Assembly: GCA_016213845.1 (NCBI GenBank)
Contig: JACQZN010000031.1
Span: forward strand, 124,001-188,000
Source of the DNA: Candidatus Wallbacteria bacterium
GTDB lineage: Bacteria > Muiribacteriota > UBA6191 > JACPRK01
Length of the DNA stretch: 64,000 bases
Direction: 5' to 3'
The position numbers and the translations under genes were made by a program. This document shows, piece after piece, positions 24,027 to 32,900 of this stretch. The notes beneath the pieces are model-generated. The model had not been told where the DNA came from, ran no database searches, and saw only the letters and a program-made list of their open reading frames with translations. Each line of letters begins with the position of its first letter. Positions within the stretch are counted from its first letter, which is position 1.

Positions 24027-24539
24027 TCAGTGTCCCATCAGGCGCGCCCAGAAACCGCGTTCGGCGGGGGCGGATGCGGCGGCGCCAGCGGAGCCGCTGG
24101 TAGCCGCTGCGAGCTTCGACGACACGGCGGCGAGCCGATCGGCCAGGATGCCGGCGATGTTGTACATCAGTGAGCCCCAGAGGGCGGGGTCCTTGCGGCG
24201 CAGTGTGTCGAGCTTGTCGCGGCTGATCGTCCAGAGCGACGTGTGCCCGCGCGCAATGGCGGAGCTGAAGCGGGTGGTCTCGCGGATGACAGCCATCTCG
24301 CCGAAGATGTCGCCTTCGCCGAGCGTGTTGAGCACCACCGGGCTCGCCCCGGACTCCTTGACGATCTCGATCTCGCCGTCGCGGATGATGAAGAGCGAGC
24401 GGGCCGCGGCGCCCTCCTTGAAGAGGTGGTGCTTGTTGGGGATGGTCACGTCGTCGACGATGAAGCTGATCGTCTCGAACTCCTCGGCCTTGATCCCCTT
24501 GAAGATGGGCGAGGTCTGAAGAAACGTCGAATCGAGCAT
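24027..24539 (-). CDS. Stand-alone cyclic-nucleotide-binding domain protein
   Basis: 170 residues. Residues about 8-130 form a CAP_ED fold with LGEGDIFGEMAVIRETTRFS, equivalent to the phosphate-binding cassette (GE-x-A-x(n)-R); Arg is retained in TTRFSS. No DNA-binding helix-turn-helix follows. Instead there is a helix (ILADRLAAVSSKLAA), an Ala-rich linker and a short C-terminal RGFWARLMGH. A cAMP or c-di-GMP effector role through protein contact is likely. It is the first gene of a two-gene operon with the PilT-like ATPase, so ligand-dependent control of that protein is a natural hypothesis. A TAGACT -10-like box lies about 50 bases upstream. Confidence 0.85.
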   Translation of the reverse strand: MLDSTFLQTSPIFKGIKAEEFETISFIVDDVTIPNKHHLFKEGAAARSLFIIRDGEIEIVKESGASPVVLNTLGEGDIFGEMAVIRETTRFSSAIARGHTSLWTISRDKLDTLRRKDPALWGSLMYNIAGILADRLAAVSSKLAAATSGSAGAAASAPAERGFWARLMGH

Positions 24540-24675
24540 CCGCGTGCCTCCTGGCCGCGCGCGCGGCCGGTCGAGGAGAAGTCTAACAGGCGAGCGGGCC
24601 CTGGCGCGAAAGCTTGGTTTTGCCGCCCGTGCGACGTACCATCGCTGCCAAGGGGGCTAAGGAGGCGCGAGGACG

Positions 24676-25446
24676 ATGAGAGGGCTCGAGGGAAGGGTAG
24701 CTGCGCATCTTTTTCTGGGTGTGCTGACCGCGGCGCTCACGGGTTGCGGCGGCGAACCGGCGAAGCTGGAGGTGCCCAAGCGGACGGCAACGCCGATCGA
24801 CGCTGCGACGGTCGCAACGATCACGGGCGAGGTGTCGCTCAAGGGCACGCCACCTTCGCCGAAGAAGATGAAGATGTCCGGCTCGGAGTGCACCGCACAC
24901 CACAAGGAGCCGCCGATGGACGAGAGCGTCATCGTGAAGGATGGCAAGCTCCAGAACGTCTTCGTCCACGTGAAGTCGGGCCTGGAGAAACACGTCTTCG
25001 CCGTTCCCGAGACCCCCAAGGTGATCGACCAGAAGGGCTGCATCTTCGCCCCACACGTCATCGGCGTGCAGGTCCATCAACCCCTCGAGCTGAGGAACAG
25101 TGACAGCACGCTTCACAACTTCCACTCCCTGCCCCGAAACTCGACCGGCTGGAACATCGGCTTCCCGATGTCGGGAGTGAAGGAGCTGCGGTCCGTCGAA
25201 AAGGCCGAGGTGATGATCGAGTTCAAGTGCGACATCCACGGCTGGATGAAGGGATTCATCGGCGCCGTCGACCATCCTTTCTTCGCCGTCACCGGACCCG
25301 ACGGCAAGTACGAGCTCAAGGGGCTTCCCCCGGGCGACTACGAGGTGGAGGCCTGGCACGAAACGTTCGGCACGTCCAGCCAGAAGGTGAAGCTGGCCGC
25401 CAAGCAGACGCACCAGCTCCCGTTCGTTTTCGATTCCGGGAAGTAG
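24676..25446 (+). CDS. Cupredoxin-like lipoprotein with C-terminal carboxypeptidase-regulatory-like region
   Basis: 256 residues. The signal peptide ends in the lipobox LTGC (Cys24). The central part is a plastocyanin-type fold with a plausible type-1 copper set: H147 (STLHNFHS), C185, H188 and M191 (FKCDIHGWMKGF). After it comes HPFFAVTGPDGKYELKGLPP and GDYEVEAWHE, a carboxypeptidase-regulatory/CnaB-like strand pattern typical of proteins annotated as methylamine-utilisation or plastocyanin-like. It is an exported electron carrier or copper protein anchored in a membrane (inference). It is a single gene, ended by a long hairpin shared with the convergent gene. Confidence 0.8.
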   Translation: MRGLEGRVAAHLFLGVLTAALTGCGGEPAKLEVPKRTATPIDAATVATITGEVSLKGTPPSPKKMKMSGSECTAHHKEPPMDESVIVKDGKLQNVFVHVKSGLEKHVFAVPETPKVIDQKGCIFAPHVIGVQVHQPLELRNSDSTLHNFHSLPRNSTGWNIGFPMSGVKELRSVEKAEVMIEFKCDIHGWMKGFIGAVDHPFFAVTGPDGKYELKGLPPGDYEVEAWHETFGTSSQKVKLAAKQTHQLPFVFDSGK

Positions 25447-25454
25447 CCGGCAGA

Positions 25455-25498
25455 AACGGAAACCGGGCCGCCCGAGGTGGCGAGTGGCCCGGTCCGTT
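25455..25498. terminator. Bidirectional terminator between convergent genes
   Basis: AACGGA-A-ACCGGGCC (25455-25469) pairs with GGCCCGG-TCCGTT (25486-25498), giving about 13 base pairs with one bulge. It lies between the cupredoxin-like gene and the minus-strand PuuD-like gene. Confidence 0.65.
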
Positions 25499-25512
25499 CT
25501 GCGGTTGCGAAA

Positions 25513-26142
25513 CTACTTGGCGGCGGGGGCGGCGGCGGGGGACTCCCACTTGCCTGCGCCGGCCGAGAAGTCCAGGAAGAACTTGGCGATACCCCAGCCA
25601 AGCCCGAGCGAGATCGCGTAGACCCACCAGTAGTCCTGGAACTTGAGCGGCAGGTGGCTGGCGGCGCCCATCGCGAAGAGCAGCGGCACGGAGTTGAACG
25701 TGTTCTCACGCGAGAGCGCTCCTGCCCTGGCCACCAGGTCCGCGGGCGGAGCCTCGCCCTTGTCGACAGCCGCCAGGATGATCTGCTGGTTGGGCCAGAT
25801 CACGAACCAGACGTTGTACCACATGCGAGTCCCGAGGATGGCGCCGATCAAGATCCACTGTCCCCAGGACTGGTTCACGAAGGTCTCGGTGAACCCCTGC
25901 ACGCCCGCCTTGTGCCCCAGGTAGAGCCATCCGGTCAGGAACGTGAACATCGCCCCCCAGCGGAACCAGAAGAGCGAACGCCACATCAAGCGCGGGTTGA
26001 CGACCTTCTTGACGGGTCCCTCGATCTCCTTCTGGAAGTTGGCGTTGACCAGGTTGAAGAACCAGAGGTGTCCTATCCAGACCACTCCGGCCAGGAAGTG
26101 AATCCAGCGCAGACCGAACTGCACGAGTGTGTTGGCGTCCAT
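25513..26142 (-). CDS. PuuD-like (urate hydroxylase membrane domain) protein, no cytochrome domain
   Basis: 209 residues, ATG at 26142 with AGGAGG upstream. It aligns in pattern to the DUF989 membrane part of PuuD-type urate hydroxylases: RWIHFLAGVVWIGHLWFFNL, the conserved RMWYNVWFVIWPNQQIIL, and HLPLKFQDYWW. At least four membrane helices carry conserved histidines (H15, H25, H76) that could bind haem. The C-terminal cytochrome c domain of PuuD is missing; the protein ends after a short Ala/Pro tail. No purine-catabolism genes are nearby, so urate oxidation is unproven and a general haem membrane protein is an alternative. Confidence 0.75.
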   Translation of the reverse strand: MDANTLVQFGLRWIHFLAGVVWIGHLWFFNLVNANFQKEIEGPVKKVVNPRLMWRSLFWFRWGAMFTFLTGWLYLGHKAGVQGFTETFVNQSWGQWILIGAILGTRMWYNVWFVIWPNQQIILAAVDKGEAPPADLVARAGALSRENTFNSVPLLFAMGAASHLPLKFQDYWWVYAISLGLGWGIAKFFLDFSAGAGKWESPAAAPAAK

Positions 26143-26526
26143 CGAAGTCCTCCTACGGAGACTGAATCAGTTTTGTTGGAAGCGGCGACCCGGGAATCTA
26201 TACGCTTTGGTCCGGGTTGCCCGCGCGCCCTAACCTACGCCATGCATTTCGCCCGGTCAAGAGTATCGACGCTCCGTGCAGGGTCCCGGCGAAGTCTCGA
26301 GCCCGGAGGCGGAAAACGGGGACTGGTTCCGGAAGCCGCTTGAAGCCTGGCAGTCGTCCAGTCGGCCAGCCGGGTTTCCGGTGCCTGTGCCCGATGTCCG
26401 ACGAACTTGCCGTTGTCCTGCACTCCGTCGCCTTGGAGCGCCGCGCCAGGCTCTGGCGCACCGCGTCAGGCGTCTGATAGAGTGTGGGCCCCAACGGACT
26501 GCTGGCGACGAGGACGGGCTGCAAAG
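26143..26526. other. Gene-free spacer between the PuuD-like gene and serS
   Basis: No coding frame is convincing. An extended -10-like TGATAGAGT is at 26475-26483, about 45 bases before the serS start. No T-box, riboswitch fold or tRNA gene was recognised. Confidence 0.45.
26475..26483 (+). promoter_or_regulatory. Candidate extended -10 promoter of serS
   Basis: TGATAGAGT matches the extended -10 form TG-n-TAnnnT and lies 44 bases before ATG 26527. The -35 region is not recognisable. Confidence 0.4.
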
Positions 26527-27795
26527 ATGATCGATTTGAAGGCGCTGCGGGAGAATCCCGAGGAGTTTCGACGGCTGCTGGGACGAAAGCGTTACGATCC
26601 GCAGGCCTTCGAGCGGGTGCTGGCGATCGACCTGGCCCATCGGGAGCTTTTGGTGACCGCCGAGGAGATGCGCGCCAAGAAGAACGCGACGTCCAAGCAG
26701 GTGCCGAAGGCTCCGCCGGACCAGAAGGCGGCCCTGATCGCCGAGATGAAGGCGCTGGGCGACCGGCTCGCCGAATCGGAGACTGCCCTCAAGGCCCGCG
26801 AGGAGGAGCTCCAGGAAGCGCTGGTGCAGATCCCGAACCCGCCCCACGAAACGGTGCCAGACGGCGCCGCCGACGAGCAGAACGAGATCGTGCGCGTGCA
26901 CGGCGCCAAGCCCGTCTTCGACTTCCAGCCGAAGGACCATCTGGACCTTGCGGAGCGCCACGGCACCCTCGAGATGGCGCGCGCCGCGCGGCTGTCGGGC
27001 GCCCGGTTCGCCTACTTGACCGGAGAGCTGGCGCTGATGGAGCTGGCGCTGGTCCAGTACGCAATGCACAAGCTGGCAGCGCGGGGCTTCACACCGGTCA
27101 TCCCTCCCATCATGGTCCGTGAGCGCGGCATGTACGGGACGGGCTTCTTCCCGGCCGATCGCTTCGAGATCTTCAAGATCGAGGGCGAGGACCGCTTTCT
27201 GGTCGGCACCTCGGAGGTGCCCCTGGCGGCCCTGCACATGGACGAGACGCTGCCCGAAGCCGATCTACCTCGCCGCTATGTGGGCTTCAGCACCTGCCTG
27301 CGCCGGGAAGCCGGCACCTACGGCAAGGACACTCGAGGCATCTTCCGAGTCCACCAGTTCGACAAGGTCGAGATGTTCTCGTTCACCACGCCCGACCGCT
27401 CCTGGGAGGAACACGAGCTGCTCTTGGCCGTGGAGGAGGAGATTGCCCGCGAGCTCGGTTTCCACTACCAGGTCGTCAACATCTGCGCCGGCACGCTGGG
27501 GGCGCCGGCAGCGAAAAAGTACGATCTGGAAGTCTGGCTCCCCGGCCAGAACGCCTTCCGCGAGCTGACCAGCTGCTCCAACTGCACGGACTTCCAGGCG
27601 CGGCGATTGAACTGCCGCTACAAGACCGAGAAGGGAAACCGCTTCGTCCACACGCTGAACGGCACCGCAACGGCCATCGGCCGGACGTTGATCGCGATCC
27701 TGGAAAACCACCAGCAGCCCGACGGCAGCGTCCGAGTCCCGGAAGTGCTTCGCCCCTTCTTGCCCGGCGGCCTCGAGCTGCTCGGCAAGCGCTGA
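26527..27795 (+). CDS. serS: Seryl-tRNA synthetase
   Basis: 422 residues from the ATG at 26527 (MIDLKALRENPEEFRRLL), the usual SerRS opening; the frame upstream is non-coding spacer. The enzyme charges tRNA-Ser with serine in the cytoplasm. Residues 1-105 form the antiparallel coiled-coil arm. The class II core shows motif 1 (GFTPVIPPIMV), the serine pocket VGTSEVPLAALH, motif 2 (FSTCLRREAGTYGKDTRGIF) and motif 3 (NGTATAIGRTLIAILEN). SCSNCTDFQARR is also typical. Length matches the family (about 420-430). The NGTATA stretch, where many bacteria have NGSGLA, is a mild variation. Confidence 0.97.
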   Translation: MIDLKALRENPEEFRRLLGRKRYDPQAFERVLAIDLAHRELLVTAEEMRAKKNATSKQVPKAPPDQKAALIAEMKALGDRLAESETALKAREEELQEALVQIPNPPHETVPDGAADEQNEIVRVHGAKPVFDFQPKDHLDLAERHGTLEMARAARLSGARFAYLTGELALMELALVQYAMHKLAARGFTPVIPPIMVRERGMYGTGFFPADRFEIFKIEGEDRFLVGTSEVPLAALHMDETLPEADLPRRYVGFSTCLRREAGTYGKDTRGIFRVHQFDKVEMFSFTTPDRSWEEHELLLAVEEEIARELGFHYQVVNICAGTLGAPAAKKYDLEVWLPGQNAFRELTSCSNCTDFQARRLNCRYKTEKGNRFVHTLNGTATAIGRTLIAILENHQQPDGSVRVPEVLRPFLPGGLELLGKR

Positions 27796-27802
27796 GCGCG
27801 CG

Positions 27803-28282
27803 CTATTGCCCCAGGTCTGCGCAGCCGGGCGGAGGCTCGTCCAGGAGCCGATTGCCCAGTGAGCGGGGGAGGACCTCGAAGCCGGCGGCAGTGAAATTGG
27901 CGTCCGAGGTGAGCGCGACCTGGATGCCGCGCTTGCGCATCACGGCCCAGCTCACGAAGTCGGTGTAGCTGGCCGTGCTCTGCGGCTGGTGTTCGAAGAA
28001 ACGCCAGGCCTCGTCCTCCATCGCCGGGCTCACGATCAGCACGGCCACGAGGCTGCTGGCGCGGACCTTCTCGCCGAACCTGACCGCCGCGGCGTGACCG
28101 ATGCGGAACTTCAGGACGGTGTAGACCTCGTCCAGGACGAAGTTGGTCGTGACGTAGTGAAACCCCTCCTGCAAGAGCCGGCGGCTCTCCTGAGTCGTCA
28201 TGGAGTTGGCGGGGTCCGACGCGTCCTCCAGGGCTAGCCAGCCGGACGTGTCGATGAAGATCTCCTTGTGGGCGTCGATCAT
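27803..28282 (-). CDS. PIN-domain toxin (VapC-like ribonuclease)
   Basis: 159 residues from ATG 28282, which overlaps the stop of the preceding antitoxin-like gene (ATGA). The PIN acidic residues are present: D11 (IFIDTSGWLALEDASD), E52 (FVLDEVYTVLK), D108 (SYTDFVSWAVM) and D127 (ALTSDANFTAAGF). Family members are Mg-dependent RNases, usually toxins neutralised by the upstream partner. The longer frame to 28669 is an artefact running through the antitoxin gene. The RNA target is unknown. Confidence 0.85.
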   Translation of the reverse strand: MIDAHKEIFIDTSGWLALEDASDPANSMTTQESRRLLQEGFHYVTTNFVLDEVYTVLKFRIGHAAAVRFGEKVRASSLVAVLIVSPAMEDEAWRFFEHQPQSTASYTDFVSWAVMRKRGIQVALTSDANFTAAGFEVLPRSLGNRLLDEPPPGCADLGQ

Positions 28283-28527
28283 CGCTTGGGGCTTCCGTAC
28301 AGGTAGTGATCGTGCTGGGTCGAGAGGTCCGACATCCCGGAGCCGTACGCCGGCGCCAGGCGGAACATGGGGTCCCTGGCCAGGCGCGACTCCTCGTCGC
28401 GCCCCTCCATTGCGAGCCGATGGACGAACTGGCTCAGATAAGCCTCGATCGTCGTGTCCTCCCGGCGAGCTTTGCGCTCGAGGTAGTTGATCTGATCCTG
28501 GGACAGCTCGACGTTGACGAACGGCAT
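28279..28527 (-). CDS. Putative antitoxin partner of the PIN toxin
   Basis: 82 residues from ATG 28527 with a GGAG site upstream. The N-terminus MPFVNVELSQDQINYLERKA, then REDTTIEAYLSQFV, resembles a ribbon-helix-helix start followed by a helical dimerisation part; the C-terminal tail (YGSGMSDLSTQHDHYLYG) is probably the toxin-masking peptide. It overlaps the PIN gene by four bases, the classic toxin-antitoxin arrangement. VapB assignment is by context and shape. Confidence 0.7.
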   Translation of the reverse strand: MPFVNVELSQDQINYLERKARREDTTIEAYLSQFVHRLAMEGRDEESRLARDPMFRLAPAYGSGMSDLSTQHDHYLYGSPKR

Positions 28528-28625
28528 GCAGACTCTCCGGCGGAAGCGTACCACAGATCGGACGTGCGCCGGCCGTCTCGATTCCGCTCGCGCGGGCCGG
28601 CGTGCCTCGTGTACAGTCGCGTCCG

Positions 28626-29816
28626 ATGCACGCGCTCGCCAAGCTCGCCCGCCAGAAGTCTCGCCGCATCGTCGGCCTGATGTCGGGGACCTCGGCCGAC
28701 GGCGTGGACGCCTGCCTGGTGGAGGTGACCGGCAGCGGGCTGGAGCTGGGCTGGAAGGTGCTCTCGGTGCAGAGCGTCGCCTATCCCGCCGAAGTCCGGC
28801 AGGCCGTGCTCGAGGTCAGCGAAGGCGAGACCGGCCGCACCGACGCCATCTGCACGCTCAACTTCATCCTGGGCGAGATCTTCGCCGAGGCTGCCCTGAA
28901 GGCGATCCGCTCTGCCAAGCTGCGACCCCAGCAGATCGACCTGGTCGCCTCGCACGGGCAGACGATCCACCACCTCCCCGAGAGCCGCTCCATCGACGGC
29001 TACGCCTCGCGATCCACCTTCCAGATCGGTGAGACCGCGGTGATTGCCGAGCGCGTCGGGGTTCCCGTGGTCGGCGATTTCCGCGTGCGCGACGTGGCCG
29101 CCGGGGGCGTCGGCGCGCCGCTGGTGCCCTACGCCGACCGCATCCTCTTCCAGCAACCGACCCGGGCAGTCGCGCTGCAGAACATCGGCGGCATCGCCAA
29201 CGTCACGCTCCTGCCCCCGGCTCAGAGCGGAAAGCCGCTCTTGGCCTTCGACACGGGCCCCGGCAACATGATCATCGACGCCGTGGTCCACGATGTCACT
29301 CTCGGGAAGCAGACCTTCGACCAGGGCGGCGAGATGGCGCGGGCGGGCGCGATCGACCACGCGCTGGTCGAGCGGCTGATGGACGACCCGTTCGTCAACC
29401 GCGTCCCGCCAAAAACGGCGGGCCGCGAGAATTTCGGTCGCGAGTTCTTCCGCACGTTGACGACCCTTTCGCTCTTTGGACGCGTCAAGGGCAACGATCT
29501 GGTGGCTACCGTCACTCAGTTCACGGCCCGTTCCATCGCGGAGAACTACCGCCGTCACGTGCTGCCGTACTGGCGCCCCGAGGAGATCATCGTCTGCGGG
29601 GGCGGAAGCCAGAACCCCTTCATGATGGAGAGACTCCGCGAGGAGCTGCCGGGAATCCCCGTGGTCCCGATCGACGAGCGCGGCGTGCCGTGGCAGGCCA
29701 AGGAAGCGCTCTCCTTCGCCATCCTCGGAAACGAGTCCGTCTGCGGAGTACCGTCCAACGTGCCGGCCGTGACGGGCGCAAGCCACCCTGTGCTGCTCGG
29801 CAAGTTCGTGCTCTGA
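28626..29816 (+). CDS. anmK: Anhydro-N-acetylmuramic acid kinase
   Basis: 396 residues from ATG 28626; an in-frame GTG at 28602 is possible but a -10-like TACAGT occupies 28612-28617. AnmK phosphorylates and hydrolyses 1,6-anhydro-MurNAc to MurNAc-6-phosphate during cytoplasmic cell-wall recycling. Signatures are VGLMSGTSADGVDACLVEV (phosphate loop), DLVASHGQTIHHLPE, TFQIGETAVIAE, VVGDFRVRDVAAGGVGAPLV, LQNIGGIANVTLLP, LAFDTGPGNMIID and IIVCGGGSQNPFMMERL. Length is close to the E. coli enzyme (369). It is a single gene, followed by a GC hairpin. Confidence 0.95.
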   Translation: MHALAKLARQKSRRIVGLMSGTSADGVDACLVEVTGSGLELGWKVLSVQSVAYPAEVRQAVLEVSEGETGRTDAICTLNFILGEIFAEAALKAIRSAKLRPQQIDLVASHGQTIHHLPESRSIDGYASRSTFQIGETAVIAERVGVPVVGDFRVRDVAAGGVGAPLVPYADRILFQQPTRAVALQNIGGIANVTLLPPAQSGKPLLAFDTGPGNMIIDAVVHDVTLGKQTFDQGGEMARAGAIDHALVERLMDDPFVNRVPPKTAGRENFGREFFRTLTTLSLFGRVKGNDLVATVTQFTARSIAENYRRHVLPYWRPEEIIVCGGGSQNPFMMERLREELPGIPVVPIDERGVPWQAKEALSFAILGNESVCGVPSNVPAVTGASHPVLLGKFVL

Positions 29817-29819
29817 TAG

Positions 29820-29828
29820 TGCTAGAGT
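29820..29828 (+). promoter_or_regulatory. Candidate extended -10 promoter of the giant lipoprotein gene
   Basis: TGCTAGAGT fits the TG-n-TAnnnT extended -10 form and begins just after the anmK stop. It leaves a leader of about 90 bases before the ATG at 29928. Confidence 0.35.
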
Positions 29829-29830
29829 GA

Positions 29831-29862
29831 GGGGGCCGGCGCTTGCGACGCCGCCGGTCCCC
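29831..29862. terminator. GC-rich hairpin after anmK
   Basis: GGGGGCCGGCG (29831-29841) pairs with CGCCGGTCCCC (29852-29862), 11 base pairs with one G-T pair. No T run follows, so it is only a possible terminator or leader structure. Confidence 0.4.
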
Positions 29863-29927
29863 GAGCCGTCGCACGACCTGGGGCGGGTCGTGGCCGACCG
29901 CTACTGGCAGACGACTGGAGAGCGCAC

Positions 29928-32900
29928 ATGGATCGCTATCTTTTGAGTCGAGGGTCATGCCGAGCCGCCATGGGGCTACTGCTGCCACTCGTTCTCGCCG
30001 TCACAGGCTGCGGAGTGGGCTCCAGCCCAGGGACAGCCTCGCCCCCGAGCTCGCAGACAACCAGCGTCCGCGGGCGAGCGCAAGCCGGCGGGCCGGTGCA
30101 GGCTGGCTCCGCCAAGGCCGGTAAGACCGGAGGTCTTTCGGCAGCCAAGGCCGGAACCGTGAAGGCCTTCAAGGTCACGGCCGCTGGCCAGAAGGACACC
30201 GGCGCCACGGGTCTCCTCGGCACGGCTTCGACCGATGCCCGAGGCAACTTCGACCTCAGAATCGCCGACAGAAATTACCGAGGTCCGGTCCTGCTCGAGG
30301 TCACCGGCAGCTACCTCAACCCGGCTTCGACCGCGGCCGGCACGCCGTGCGCGACCGACGAGTTCACCGAGGCCAAGCCGCTCATCAGCATCCTCCCGTC
30401 GTTCACGCCCGGGACACCGCTCACGCGCTCCAACGTGACGCCATTGACCCACCTGGCCGCCCGACGCGCGCAGAAGCTCGGCGTCGACGCCGGCCAGCTG
30501 ACCGGGAGCCTGGTGAACGATTCGCTGAAAGTAGCGGCGGCGGCGCTCTCGCTCGGGGCGCTGGGCGCCTCCGGTGGCGAGGCCGTCCTGCAGGCCGATC
30601 CGTTCGACGCCGGCATCGGTGCCGGCGGAGGCTCCAGCACCCTGGAGAAGCAGTACGGCTTGCTGCTGGCCGGCCTGGCCGAAAAGGCGTGCGCGCTGGG
30701 CGTAGGGCTGGGGGAGTTGCTCGACACGATGGGCCGGGACCTTGCCGAGGACGGGCGGCTCGACGGCGCAGCGTCGTCGCAGGCGCTGACCATCGCCGAC
30801 AGGTCAGGCGGCACGGTCGCCTACACCCGCGAGCTCGTCACCATCGAGCTTGCAGACGCGATCAACACGTTCGTGAGCAGCTCGGCGAACCGATCCGGCA
30901 TCCGGTTGGCCGACTCGCTGAAGCAGACCCTGACGGACGATCTGGCGAACCTGACGCCACCGACGGCCGTGATCCTGCCCTCGGCGACGGCGCTGGCCGT
31001 CGGGTCCATTGTGACCTTGAACGGCACTGCCAGTGTCAACGCGCGCACGGGTGGCCTGCTCACCTACGCGTGGACCGTCACTCGCAACGGGCAGCCGGTC
31101 TCGGTGACGGGTGCGGCTTCGGCGGTGGCGTCATTCCTGGCCGACGTCGCCGGGGCGTACCGGGTGGCGCTTATCGTGAACGATGGCCGCACTTCCAGCC
31201 CCGAGTCGAGCCTCACCGTCACGGCAGGCGTCGTCACCGAGACGACGCTGGCGTTTGCCCAGTCGGGGCTCGATCCGATCGCGACGGTTCCAGGCGGCAC
31301 GGTGACAGCCACGTTCGTCGTGAGCAACTCGGGGACGATTGCGGCGACCGGTGTTTCACTATCGGTCGGAGTATCACCGGCCGGCAGCTTCCAGGCGGGG
31401 ACCGTCGCGCCCGCGAGCGTGACCATCGCTGCCGGACTGACCGAGACCTTTCAGGTGGCCATCCGCGTCGGCGACGCGCAGGCGCCCGGGACGTTTTTCG
31501 TGAAGGGCACCGTGGGGGCAAACAACGCCAACACGGTGGAGAGCGGCCAGCTGCGGCTGGACGTGTCGGCTGCACCCGTGACGACGACGACACTCTCGGC
31601 GAGGCGTGTTGCGCTCGGAGCGGCCACGGTGACGCCGGGCGGTTCAATTGTCGCCACGCTCGAGGTCCGCAATTCCGGCACGCTACAGGCGCTGGGCGTA
31701 ACGCCGACCTTCGCGATCTCGCGGGCGGTGCCGGTGGCAGCCGGGGATTTCACGTTTGGAACCACAAGCCCGGCCTCGACCGACATCGATCCGGAAGCCG
31801 TGAGAACCTTCACCGTGACCCTCACCGTCGGGTCGCAGGCCGCGCTCGGGCCGGTAACTCTCACGGCCAGAGCCAGCGGTTCCAATGCCGGCCTGGCGCC
31901 GGCGACTTCGATCGGATTCGAGATCGTGGCGCCGCCGCAGGCCGCGCTCGCGGTGCGATCGGTCTCGTTCAGTCCGTCCACGACCGGCGCCGGCGGCGCC
32001 GTGCAAGCCAGCGTCACGATCACGAACACGAGCGCCGTGACAGCCTCAGGGGTGGCGGTTGCGCTCACGTTTTCCCGCTCGGGCGCATCGGCGGCCGGCA
32101 GCATCGGGGCCGGGAGCTTCACGCCGGCCTCCAGTCCGATCTCCCCCGGGGCGCAGGTCACCTTCACGGCGCCCGTGTCCGTCACGCCCACGGCGGTGGC
32201 CGGCAGCTACGACGTGACCGCCACGGTCACGGCGACAAACGCGCCAGGGGCCGCGTTGGGCGGAGTGTCGTTTTCCGTGGCGACCCCAGCGCGCTTCTCG
32301 CTGCGAACGCTTTCGGCCTCGCGTGCGGTGCTGACCACGGGGCAAAGCTACGACCTCACGGCGACGATCGTGAACGAGGGCGAGGGCACCGGCCGCATCA
32401 CCGCGGTCGGGTTTCCGCAAGGCTTCAGCGGGACTGGCTTCAGCGGCGTTCGCGACGTGGCCTCCGGCGGCACCGCAACGTTCACGCTGCCCGGTGCGGC
32501 ATTCACCTCGACGGGGCGATTCAGTCTTACGACTTTGACGGCGTCCGCGACGGATGTCCTGAGCGGCCGCAGCGTGGGGCTGGCCGAGGTCGAGGCCGCG
32601 ACCGTCACCTTCAGCGTGCTGGCCAGGCCGGCGCTGAGCATTGCAGGGGCGAACCTGTCGACAGCCACGACCTTCCCGGGCTCCACCTTCGTGGCGACGA
32701 TCCCGCTGGTCAACGCAGGCCCCGGGGATCTGACGATCACGAGCGGGGACTTCGTCTACTCGGCCGGCATCACGCCAACCATTCGCCCACCGGGGCCGTC
32801 GGCGCTGCCCTCGGGGCAGACCACTCAAGGCGTCTTCGACGTCGAGGTCGCCTCGGCCGTCCTGACGGGGACCTACCCGGCGAGCGTGTCGATCACGGCC

